From assembly GCA_016630905.1 (NCBI GenBank), contig WBMQ01000008.1:1-64000 (forward strand): a DNA stretch of 64,000 nt, in the 5' to 3' direction. The position numbers and the translations under genes were made by a program. The DNA is from Capillidium heterosporum. Its lineage: Eukaryota; Entomophthoromycota; Entomophthoromycetes; Entomophthorales; Capillidiaceae. The notes beneath the pieces were generated by a model, which was not told the origin of the DNA, ran no database searches, and saw nothing but the letters and a program-made list of their open reading frames with translations. Shown in pieces: positions 45,803 through 55,388 of the stretch (its first letter is position 1; each line of letters begins with the position of its first letter).

Positions 45803-47850
45803 TGTGTCTATCTATCGAAATGTATCTAATAAACCTACCAAGTGGTTGATGTTGAAGCTAAAATTCAAATTTAAAGTTTATAGGCCCGGCAGTTGGTAAA
45901 AGGAAGTAAAAAGTCAGGCTGATGTCAACGTTTAGCTGCTTATATAGGCTTGATAAAAGTTAACTTGGTTCCAAAGTTTGGTCGATTTAAACTTTTCTAA
46001 AATTAAATATGCAAGTTGATGCGAAAGTAGCAGTGAGGCGTGGTATTTATACAAAAACTATTGAGTTTTGAGTGACTTGGATATGCTAAAAGTTTTAAAT
46101 CGGGATCCGGAGACTGTTGAATTGAGTAATAAGCCTATTCCAACTGGAGTACCTTGACCTATAATTCAATTCTTCAAACTTTCAGGTTGATCGGTAGGGA
46201 AATCAGGTGAACACTGAGGTTATCAATATACTTTGTTTAGGGGGGTAAATACCAATATTTATATGAGATTTATATGGATATGGTTATGTTTCGAGGTCGA
46301 ACCGAACTATAGCTAGTCTCAAAATGTTGTTTATCTAAACACAACACCAGTTCTACCTAATCCTTTGGAAATATTGGTAAAAGTCCACAATTCAAATTTT
46401 GCCATGTTACCGGGATTCAACAACTACAAATTGTAGCTAAACAATTGGCCAGCTAATTTATCTTTTAGGATATACAATAGCAGTTGACAACTGTATAGGC
46501 AACTACAGCTTTGCCTATACTTACCCAAATAGGGCTACAGCTATAACAAAATTTGCGGGGAAAGCATCCAAATTTTGAGGTTTGTTGACTGCGTTTAAAA
46601 GGGTAAAATCAATCTCAATCCGAAACTCTAGCTGATTTCTCACAACTCCAATCATCAAAAGTCGACCAATTTTTCGGATCAAAGCGGTAAGTAAAGAAAT
46701 GCCCACGTTAATTCCACTTTCCTCATAAGTACAATACTAACGTTTCCAAATGCGATGTAACGTGCTGCAGTGCCTAAACTTTGAAAGGTTGGGCTGCCTA
46801 CATGTCGAAAAATATTAGAAAAATTAGTCTTCTATTTCTAATAGGAGCCGCTTGCATTGCATATTGGTTTAAGACCAATTACAACAAAGTTCTGCAACTA
46901 CGTTTCCAAGTTCAGTTTCATTTTGGTACAGCTATTAAAACATAGAAGCAGAGTTTGTCTCGAAATTGATATACGATGGTACTTGAAGTCGGAGTAAAGT
47001 TTGGTCCTACTTGCCTGCAAGCGGTAGGGGGTAAACTTTAATAGGTAGGTAGGTGCAGATGATATAATTGCTCTTAAAGGTTTAGACGATATAAGAAATT
47101 CAAACTATGATGAAAATATTCGTCTCAAATTAGGCTACGATCGACATCCTATTACCCAAAAAGACTTGCTGCTTTAACTTTCTTACGCTACATTCCCTCA
47201 AATAGTAACCATACTTATACTTTCCTACAGTTTCCAATGTTGCGAAACGCAAAGTAAAGCTCTATATGTATCACTCCTACACACTATATAGGCTCCTTTC
47301 CTTCCAACATTTGGTTACATACATACAATGTAGCTAGATTTGAAGCAGTAGGATCAACATAAAGAGTTTTCGAATGAACAAGCATTGGCCAAGTTTCACA
47401 AAAATATACCTTTGATGATATAAATCTACATACATCTTCCAAAGGCTAAAATTGCAGGCATTGTATTCGCGACTAAATTTAGAATAGCAAATGGTGGCTA
47501 AGCATCTTCATAAACTATCTGAGAAGCTTTCAAAAGAAGGGATGTGACTGTGTACCTTGCCGTTCAAGATAAGTTAGACTAAACCCTCTGCAACGTCTTT
47601 GAGTAGTACATACTTTAAGTTCTACCGCTGCCATCTAGAGATCAGTTTAAATTTAGAATTGATGCTACTATGACGATAGAAACTCCGACATTGCAGTTTA
47701 ACCCGATGCTATACGTAAGCCTAAACTACAAAATCATCATATATCTAGTTAACTACACCAAAGCTATCTAAAATCAATTTAAGACAAAAAACTGCTCTAT
47801 CCATCAAATATTAGTTGATATTTATTATACAACCCATAATATCCTTCAAA
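45803..47850. other. Long intergenic region (2 kb)
   Basis: Upstream of the transporter there is a TATATAAG-like box near 45939-45946. The rest has no strong coding signal except the very small ORF at 46802-46945. The frame at 46521-46706 is not convincing. Confidence 0.4.
46802..46945 (+). CDS. Possible 47-aa single-pass membrane peptide
   Basis: ATG to TAG, 48 codons. Lys/Arg-rich start (MSKNIRKI), then a hydrophobic segment (SLLFLIGAACIAYWF), then a basic tail: the shape of a type II membrane anchor such as starts the GT32 protein at 59.6 kb. Nothing continues the frame downstream, so this may be the remnant of a glycosyltransferase-like gene or chance. Confidence 0.2.
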   Translation: MSKNIRKISLLFLIGAACIAYWFKTNYNKVLQLRFQVQFHFGTAIKT

Positions 47851-48363
47851 TTAAACCGGTAAAGCATCCAAAAGATCCTCGACCCCAACTACCGATAACA
47901 AAGGCCCAACAATTGGTATAGTAGTCAACGAAGTCAACCCTAAGCCCAAAATTCCCTTCTCTTCACCATCCCCAAGCAGGCGTGACCCTGGAGTTCCCTT
48001 TTTCTTGATACCCAACAGTTGACTAAGTAAAGTGTTGTCGGTATTGACATTGGCTCCCAACAGTTTACCTAAGACACTATCACCTAGCAGGTTGGATATC
48101 CCTGATTCCGATATGAAACTGTTGGAATTTCTTGGGATGGAAGTTGAGGTATCAAATTTGGTAGTATCAGCGGGTCCTTTTCCACCTTGGGATTTCGTCG
48201 TAGCGACGCTTTGAACACCAGTGGAGCTTCTTGGAGCGTATGCATCATTGCTGGCCCGTCTAGTCAGCTCACCAAACTCCTTAACTCCATTTTCGGTTCT
48301 TACAGTGTAGCTGTAGGCAGTGGTGATACAAGTAGATATCAAAATTAAGTTAGTTACTTTCAT
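47851..48363 (-). CDS. Small secreted Gly/Leu-rich protein (copy 1)
   Basis: 170 aa, single exon, ATG at 48363 with a minus-strand TATAAAA at 48403-48409. Residues 1-18 are a signal peptide (MKVTNLILISTCITTAYS). The middle is Ser/Thr-rich and disordered-looking. The C-terminal half has repeated short amphipathic modules (ISNLLGDSVLGKLLG, LLSQLLGIKKKG, SRLLGDGEEKGILGLGL) and ends in a hydrophobic block (IPIVGPLLSVVGVEDLLDAL). The same modules and closing block occur in the divergent neighbour at 48791-49340. There are no cysteines, so it is not a hydrophobin. Cell-wall, surface-active or effector roles are possible; family not recognised. Confidence 0.72.
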   Translation of the reverse strand: MKVTNLILISTCITTAYSYTVRTENGVKEFGELTRRASNDAYAPRSSTGVQSVATTKSQGGKGPADTTKFDTSTSIPRNSNSFISESGISNLLGDSVLGKLLGANVNTDNTLLSQLLGIKKKGTPGSRLLGDGEEKGILGLGLTSLTTIPIVGPLLSVVGVEDLLDALPV

Positions 48364-48790
48364 TATAAATTTTATATAGTAGGTGTGAGTTCCTATCTTA
48401 CATTTTATATACGTTATACATCAATTTTTCCACTAATTTTGAGTGGACTGAGTGGTATCGATACAATTACCTACATTTAATTTCCTCTAACCTGTATCAA
48501 ATATATATACCTACATCCACCAATAATCGTAAAGTAACACCTAATGAAAATTTCAATAACTTTTACCTATGTTCAAAAAAATATGGTAAATTTCTACAAA
48601 CTCAATCGTAAATTTATATCCAACTTTTCGGATCAAGTTGCTAATTGAAATGCAAATTTATGTGGACTAATTGCATCGCTTTGTTAGCACCAACATTGTA
48701 AAATACTTCAAAATATAGATGTATAAAAGCACCTGTACAATTTTTAGCAGCTATACAACTGTTAGCTATCAAAAGAAAAACCAAACTAAT
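48364..48790. promoter_or_regulatory. Divergent promoter of the small secreted pair
   Basis: Gap of 427 nt between the two start codons, with a TATA box for each gene: minus strand TATAAAA at 48403-48409 and plus strand TATAAAAG at 48722-48729. The latter overlaps an upstream in-frame ATG at 48719, which is one reason to prefer ATG 48791 for the plus-strand gene. Confidence 0.5.
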
Positions 48791-49340
48791 ATGAAGCATT
48801 TCTCTACCTTACTTAATACCCTCCTAATCCTAACCATCCCATCCATCACTCTAAGTGTACCAGTCCAAGACTCCAACCTTGCAAACTTTACTCCAAGTAC
48901 CCAAAGTACCAACCTACCCCAGAGTGGATCTCCAATTCCCAACAACCCCACCACCCAGAGATCAGGTGTAGTAGGCAGTCCTTCTCAACAGCAATAAGAA
49001 GGGTGGCGACCTATTAGGCAATCTCCTCGGTGATGGTAAAAACAAAGGGGTTTTAACATCTATCTTGGGTGATGAAGAGGCTAGTGGCCTCCTATCAGGC
49101 TTGTTAGGTGGCAGCGGTAAAAAGGGGTTGCTGAGTGGCATCACTTCCAGTCAAGAAGACAGTTTACTCGGAGGCCTCTTAGGTACTAAGAGCAACCAAG
49201 GCTTACTAGGCGGTGTCCTAGGTAGCGGGAAGCCTAATTCAGAAGAAATTGGAAAAGGTATATTATCCAATGTACCAATCGCTGGTCCTATTTTAAAAGG
49301 CTTAGGTATTGACGATATTTTAGGTACCCTTGGGTTTTAA
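48791..49340 (+). CDS. Small secreted Gly/Leu-rich protein (copy 2)
   Basis: ATG at 48791 opens a signal peptide (MKHFSTLLNTLLILTIPSIT) followed by a Ser/Thr/Pro/Asn-rich region. The first frame ends at TAA 48995-48997. In the next frame coding continues from about 48999 (KGGDLLGNLLGDGKNKG) through repeated GLLSGLLGG, GLLGGVLGS modules to the closing block VPIAGPILKGLGIDDILG. That block matches IPIVGPLLSVVGVEDLLDAL of the divergent copy. A 31-nt GTAGTA...AATAAG intron at 48968-48998 joins them in phase and gives 172 aa, against 170 aa in the partner. It is shorter than any other intron here, so a +1 step is the alternative. Role unknown; secreted and probably surface-associated. Confidence 0.62.
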
Positions 49341-49472
49341 GTAGTAGTAATAAACTAATCTAATTGAGTTAAATAGTGACTTGCATTAATTTATAATAAA
49401 GCTTAATACTAATGGATATTTTTATTAAGTTCCAATAGTTAAAAACCTATAAACTTCTTTCCAAAAATATAC

Positions 49473-50522
49473 TTATACATCGGCCTCTATCTCTATATAA
49501 CTATTCTTAACATCAACCATTCTACCAAATTTTTTGATTGAACTAACTTTATCATCAGCCTTCCTAAACGCATCCACCTTACGCTTATTTATCCTATCCA
49601 AAAAGTTATCCAATTCCCTGTTATCTTTGATATCCTCCTCTTTGACCATACGCAATTCCGCTTCCAATTTGTCGATACGGGATTTAGTTTGTGAAGCTTG
49701 GGAGTTAGCAAACTTGGCCTCCTTTTCCAACTCTTTGGCGCGTTCTATTAGTAAATTGGCTTTCATCTTGTTGTTAACGGCTATGCTGACATAGATGTCG
49801 TAGGCATCTTTTTCATCATTTATACTGTGCTGATAGTTCTTTATTGTTTGTTGTATGCCAGCTTCAGCCATATCGTGGAAGTTGGCTTGAATTTTCTTGT
49901 AGTCTGCCTTCTCATAAGGTGCTGGAATAAATAGATCTTGGATTTTGAACTGGTAGGCTTTAAGTAAAGTTAGTTAAATTGGTTTTGGGGTTGTAGGGGA
50001 TACCTTGAGTGGCTGCATCTTTCTTTTCAGAGTCTAATTTACTCGATATAGGATCACTTACCATAGGCATATCTTCCTTCGATTCCTCAGTAATGGCTAT
50101 TGGGGCAGCCTTACTCTCTATATCTTTTGGGATCAATCCTATGTCGTTTTTTTCAACCACCTTTGAAACTGTAGTTTGAGATGGTGTCAAAGAATTGGAC
50201 TTATCTGTATCTAAGTGGTAAGATTAGCTGGGTGACTTATTGTTATTCTACCTGTTTCAGGAGTATTTCTTCTATCCAACGCCTGTGCACCTGATGTTGG
50301 ATTGTTTGATGGTATAATATCTTTATAAGATTTCTCAGCAGTGGGAGTAGTATCGGCGACACCTACATTTTTTTGGTTCATTCCAGCCACGTTGTTCAAG
50401 ATGGTAGCCACTTTACCCATCCAAATAAAATCAGTACTGACAACACCACCGCCCCTTAGACTACTTTGAGTGTATAGAGCTGGAAATACCAATGTAAACG
50501 TATGTAATCTTTCTAGTTTCAT
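49473..50522 (-). CDS. Secreted coiled-coil protein, family unknown
   Basis: Three exons on the minus strand, 50252-50522, 50004-50210 and 49473-49957 (963 nt, 320 aa), both introns in phase with CTAA branch sites. Residues 1-20 are a signal-peptide-like start (MKLERLHTFTLVFPALYTQS). Residues 21-155 are polar and Ser/Thr/Asp-rich. Residues about 175-310 form a long alpha-helical coiled coil with heptad-like spacing (MAEAGIQQTIKNYQHSINDE, then LLIERAKELEKEAKFANSQA and IDKLEAELRMVKEEDIKDN). There are no cysteines in the coil and no anchor. Could be an extracellular or vacuolar structural protein. If the N-terminus is read as cytosolic instead, a scaffold is also possible. Confidence 0.65.
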
Positions 50523-51109
50523 CCTTTTTTGAGGTGAGAAAGGAATGGTTTCTGTATTTTAACTTTTAGAGGGATTTGCAACCACGCTAATCTCAGTATA
50601 AATCGATGTAATCAGCTTCAAAATATACATTTTCAACTATAGTGATTTATCTTTGATACAGATCTACATAGGTAAAACAAAATGGATTTATATGGCAATT
50701 TAGCTTCAGTAGAGAGATTTACGGGAGCTGTAGGTACGCTTGTGCTTTTTGGACTCAAGTACCGATGTTAAGTAATTGGGAGTTAATTATAAGCAAAACT
50801 GACAAATAAAATGGGTCAATTTACAAGCTTTTGTTAGTTTACTGTTTATCCATCACTTGGGGCATCATCGAAAATGTTGAATATTTCAAGATCTTCATAT
50901 ACAAATCAAAATGACAAAGTGCTATATTTCCAACTCAATTGGATAGCTATAATTTACCCCCGAATATTGAATGGGTATATTTTAGTCAATAAAAAGTAGT
51001 AGTAAACAAAATAAGTCATAGTAATTGATCAAAAATAGTGCAAGAACTTACCACCACAATCGCTAAATCAGTCTATAATTAAAGAAGCTTTACAAGTTTT
51101 GTTAGCAGG
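50523..51109. other. Divergent intergenic spacer
   Basis: Promoter region shared by the coiled-coil and G-patch genes; no clear motif. Confidence 0.45.
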
Positions 51110-52174
51110 ATGGAAGGTCCCCAAACCAACATCGATTTAGATTCCGACTTTGAGGAAAGGAGGCTACCACGCAACCACGAACCAGTTGGGTACCCTGAAG
51201 ATGAAGAAGCTAGCAAGAAGGTTTTCGAAACGCCAATTTCTGAAACCAACTTTGGCTACAGACTACTTGTCAAGATGGGCTGGAAGGGTCAAGGTCAAGG
51301 TCTCGGCAAGGAAGGACAGGGTCGCATTGAACCAATACCCTTCATTTTGAAAAGCGACCAGATAGGTCTAGGCAAAGATACCGAATATAATTTGTACCAC
51401 AGTAAGTCAACTTCAAATCGAAAACTTATGGAAGCCGAAGTTATTGCCAATGAAGATGAGGTGCAACGTAAGATTCGTGAAGTAAGTTAAACCTTTTATT
51501 AAGTTTATTGACTGTTTAAAAGGACACCATAGTAAAGAAAAGTGAGATAAAAAGAGAAGTTTCGACCGCTTTATCCTCTTTCTTTTGCGCGTTATGCAAC
51601 AAGCAGTACAGCAAAAGCAGTGAGTATGAAGTACACTTGGATAGCTACGACCACAACCACAAAAAGGTAACTTTTACTAACCAACATCAGTATTCACCAA
51701 ATAAAAGAGATTCAAAGAGATGAACTCTGCCTATAAAAATCTAAGTACGCGCAAGTTGAAAAAGGCCAAGCAGGAAATCCCCCAACCTCCACCAGCCCAG
51801 CCTGAGCTTGGTATAAAGATAATTAATACCAATGAAGCTACAGTTATTTCCAATGAAGTAAACAGCAGCTGGAACAGTGTTCCAAGTAGTCAAATCGGTG
51901 GCTTCAGTGAGGTCTCTAAGGTAGAGGCATCAAGTTCGACAATTACTTCTGGTCAAGTAACAAATAGTTGGAGTAGCGTTCCAAGTAATCAAGTTAGTGA
52001 GTTTAGTCAAGCCTCTAAAATAGAAACACCAAGTTCATCGAATGCAAGGTTCCAAGTTAACGTTTACCAATCCTACCAACTTGGTTATGAAGGTAATATG
52101 CTAACTTTACATTTTATTTATTCATATTGTAGAAAACAACCAAACCCTTTAAATTCAGTTTTAAAAAATTGTAG
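51110..52174 (+). CDS. G-patch and C2H2 zinc-finger protein (GPATCH8-like)
   Basis: Exons 51110-51481, 51523-51666 and 51708-52092, plus a short last exon from 52133. The G-patch lies at about residues 50-90 (YRLLVKMGWKGQGQGLGKEG). A single C2H2 finger (CALCNKQYSKSSEYEVHLDS, then YDHNHKKRFKEM) has the spacing found next to G-patches in GPATCH8-type proteins. The tail is Ser/Gln/Val-rich with a two-fold repeat (NSWSSVPSNQVSEFSQ and SSWNSVPSSQIGGFSE). Such nuclear proteins bind RNA and stimulate DEAH helicases during splicing. The last exon would read KTTKPFKFSFKKL and stop at 52172-52174, a typical end, but the donor at 52093 is one base out of phase with it. In strict phase the protein ends ENNQTL at 52152, and without splicing at 52187. 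Confidence 0.72.
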
Positions 52175-53394
52175 CTGGTTGAATTGAAGTAAAAGGCATT
52201 TGAATTACCAAGATACAGTTTTGAAATTTACCTTCTTTTAGTATGTATAAATGAGTTGCTGGGTTCAAAATAGGATATTAATTTGTTATTGTTGACTCAT
52301 TTGCAACTAGAAAAGTCGTCAATTTGCTTTATAAATATCCATCTACTTAATTTCATCCTAAGTTTGGAAGTAAAAACTCACTTAATAAATCCTATAGTTT
52401 TAGAGATGTGTACTATATATTTTATCCACATAGCTTTGAGCGTTATTTTTCAAAATGTCTTTTAATAAACTTGAAAGACACGGCAAGCGGATGGACAATT
52501 TTGTAGCTAAAGCTTTAAGTTAATTGTATACTTACTGATAAATATAGGCTATAACTTATAAAAGATTTAATGATTGTCAAGGTAATTGCTATACAATAGC
52601 CTAACAAACGTCATTTGAGACCTTAAATTTAGATAGACTTATACTACTTATACAGAAATAATATCTACCTGTCTAAAGTAAACATTGTTTACTTAATAAT
52701 ACCAATAAGAGTATTTAATTACACATATATGTTAGTTCAATCAACACAAGCACAAGTCTCTTATCTTGTCAAGGCTTCAAATTAGGTTGGCATAGCAGCA
52801 CTTTCTATCAGATATAATGTCCTCTACTTATAAACGAAACCAAAGGAAATGTAAACATGTTATCAACTACCAGAATAGTAAAGACTTATCAAGCTTACAA
52901 ATCAGGAAATAAGTACTTCCTTTCTAATCATAAGTTTGGTAAAAACTAGTAAGTCTATAATTACTGTTAAAGTTATCAATAGTTATTAAAACGTTTTAGC
53001 TTTGGTGTATTTTAAAACCTAAAGCCATTAGGATAAAAGAATATACATACAAATGATCAACTAAACATACAATTTAAAAACACAGGCAAAAAAGGTAGAC
53101 TAGTACTAGATAACCTCCAAGTACAAGTATAAAAATATAAACAGTCCGCGGTTGAAACAAGAGACCGTGGCAACGATGGGCTTATCTAGTTTATTCGACC
53201 GATGCAATAAATAATTACACAAGACAAAGTAACCAAGAGGGGTTACCGAAGGTTTTGACCAATTTTAGGTTGGAATTGTTAGAATTAACTTACACTGGCA
53301 CTGGTAAAACATAGGCAATAGGAGATATAGAATAGAGAATAGAGACGAAGAGGCATAGTTTGGCAGGAGACTGGAGGCATAGTTGACGGAAAAC
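52175..53394. other. Intergenic spacer (1.2 kb)
   Basis: AT-rich convergent 3' region; the frame at 52283-52465 is not convincing. Confidence 0.45.
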
Positions 53395-53796
53395 TTACTC
53401 CCAACCACCACCGTTACCAGAGTTGTTGTAACCGGAGCTTCTACCGTAGCCACCTTCCTCACGGTTGCCGTAACCGCTATCACCGTAGCCGCGCTGAGCG
53501 TTACGGTTGTAACCAGAGCGGTTACCAAAGTTAGAGCGAGGGGCATCGTTGCTACGTTCGGTGGCGGTGTTGACCTTGATAGGGCGTCCATCGAGCTCCT
53601 GACCATCCATACCTTCGATGGCCTTCTGGGCATCTTCCGAGTTCTCAAAGGTAACGAAGGCGAAACCACGGCTGCGCTGGGTCTCACGGTCACGGACTAC
53701 AAATGAGTCAGAGATGGGACCATAGGGCTCGAAGGCCTGACGTAAGGAGTCAGAGTCGACGTTCCAAGAGAGAGAACCGATGAATAGCTTGGACAT
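53395..53796 (-). CDS. Glycine-rich RRM RNA-binding protein
   Basis: 133 aa, ATG at 53796. Residues 3-78 are one RRM with RNP2 LFIGSL and RNP1 RGFAFVTF. The tail is Gly/Asn/Ser/Tyr/Arg-rich (GYNRNAQRGYGDSGYGNREE), like CIRBP/RBM3 and plant GRP proteins. These bind mRNA broadly, often respond to cold or stress, and can phase separate through the tail. The plus-strand frame at 53383-53706 is its shadow. An 83-nt intron lies in the 5'UTR, and a minus-strand TATAAATAG at 54000-54008 lies upstream of it. Confidence 0.92.
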   Translation of the reverse strand: MSKLFIGSLSWNVDSDSLRQAFEPYGPISDSFVVRDRETQRSRGFAFVTFENSEDAQKAIEGMDGQELDGRPIKVNTATERSNDAPRSNFGNRSGYNRNAQRGYGDSGYGNREEGGYGRSSGYNNSGNGGGWE

Positions 53797-53799
53797 TAT

Positions 53800-53882
53800 C
53801 TATAGCAGGACGTTAGTATTGGGTTGCGAAAGGCATATAGAAGCGTAAATGCGTATTTAGAGTAGAGTAAAAGTCTACTTAC
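53800..53882 (-). other. 5'UTR intron of the RRM gene
   Basis: Read on the minus strand it starts GTAAGT, has TACTAAC about 15 nt before the end, and closes CTATAG only three bases before the ATG. All three splice signals are near consensus for this window, so it is very probably a real untranslated-leader intron, a common regulatory device in glycine-rich RNA-binding protein genes. Confidence 0.6.
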
Positions 53883-55388
53883 AAAGATAAAAGTAGATTT
53901 GAAAACAAATTTGCAAATTTAAACTTACAGAAACTTGAACTTGGCCTTAGAAAATACAAAGTGAAGTGAACGAGTACCAAAGTTTAGGGACAACTCCAGC
54001 TATTTATACTATTTTCACTTTATGTAGTTTACAAGCCAAATCTTACAGCCTTTGCCAATAGCAATTGCAACACCTATTCCCTGTTACAAGTCTCATTTAG
54101 GTGATCGTGAAGTTTTTAATTGGTCTAATTACCAACTTCTTGGACTTCTTTGTGTTGGCTACAACTAGCAACAAGTTGCTACGTAATCAAAGATATCTTA
54201 ATTGCCCATCCAGTAGTTTATCAATAAATTCACCAAATTTAATGCTTTTACATCGAATGAACTGCCACTTCGGGAAAGATGAGTCATTGGATGAAGGCAA
54301 GTTAAGCTGGGTTTTGTAGATGCGCTACTGTAAGCTCCAATTTCATTGGCTATAAGCCTAGGTTTTGGTAGGATAACAACTTAATTGGGTTTACCGCTTA
54401 TATTCTCCAGGATAGTAGGATCTTTAGTCGATAGAGCTATTTGACTACTCATGAATACTAGTCAACACTTTCTTAAGGCCGTAGGACAACTTAAGAACTC
54501 ATTGGCCTTAGAATAGATACTTGGGCGTGGCAGGGAAGAAAACTAATGTAATGAAGCCAGGTAAGAAGATAGGCACTACTATATCTACTTTTATAAGCCT
54601 ATATAGTAGATTTGAGCGGCATAGTCCTTTAGCAACAACTAGCCCATCTTCTGAGAATTCTACAAATGAGACTGAAGTTGCAGCTTTGCTTACATACTCA
54701 TCTACAAATCTTCGTGGGTAAAGCTTTGCATCCAATAGTTTTGAGCAATGATTGCTATTGTCTCATTGAATTTCCAACCATTTATCCTTTTCTGGTAAAA
54801 TATCAATTCTGTGTATCATTGAAAGGCAAAATTTTATCCACCAATAAAATTTCTAGCTGAGAGAATCTATTTGCCAAATTTATTATCCCTTCAAATCTAA
54901 AAACTGAACGGTGAATAAAACTGATAAAATATCTACATATCTCCTAATAAATGTAATTATTTGTAATATATCAATTTGAACTTTAAAGCATGTTTATATC
55001 ATATTTATCTTCAAAACCCATTTGGTCCTAATAGATATGAAATAGCTATAGCTCATATCTTACACAAATTAGACAAGGAAATTAGATGGTATACGGTATC
55101 CATTGAAGACATATATACATATAAAGTTACTTTATAGTGCAGCATTTAGGTCTTGAAGCATATAGTTATCTTATACTTTTGACATTGAGCAAAATCTCTA
55201 AATATTCTATTAAATTACTAAAAGATTTTTATAATGCTCCAGTATATTTCGAAAATATCAATAATGTTGAGTTATAAATATAGCATCAAAAACTATTACA
55301 TTTAAACCATCTACAATTCAATGGCATATATACCTACCTTAAAAATAAAAGACTATCGATGAGACATCCAATTTTATTAAAAAGTGAT
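53883..55388. other. Intergenic region (1.5 kb)
   Basis: Upstream flank of the RRM gene and downstream flank of eIF3b. Short frames at 54101-54319 and 54508-54860 lack any recognisable features. Confidence 0.45.
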
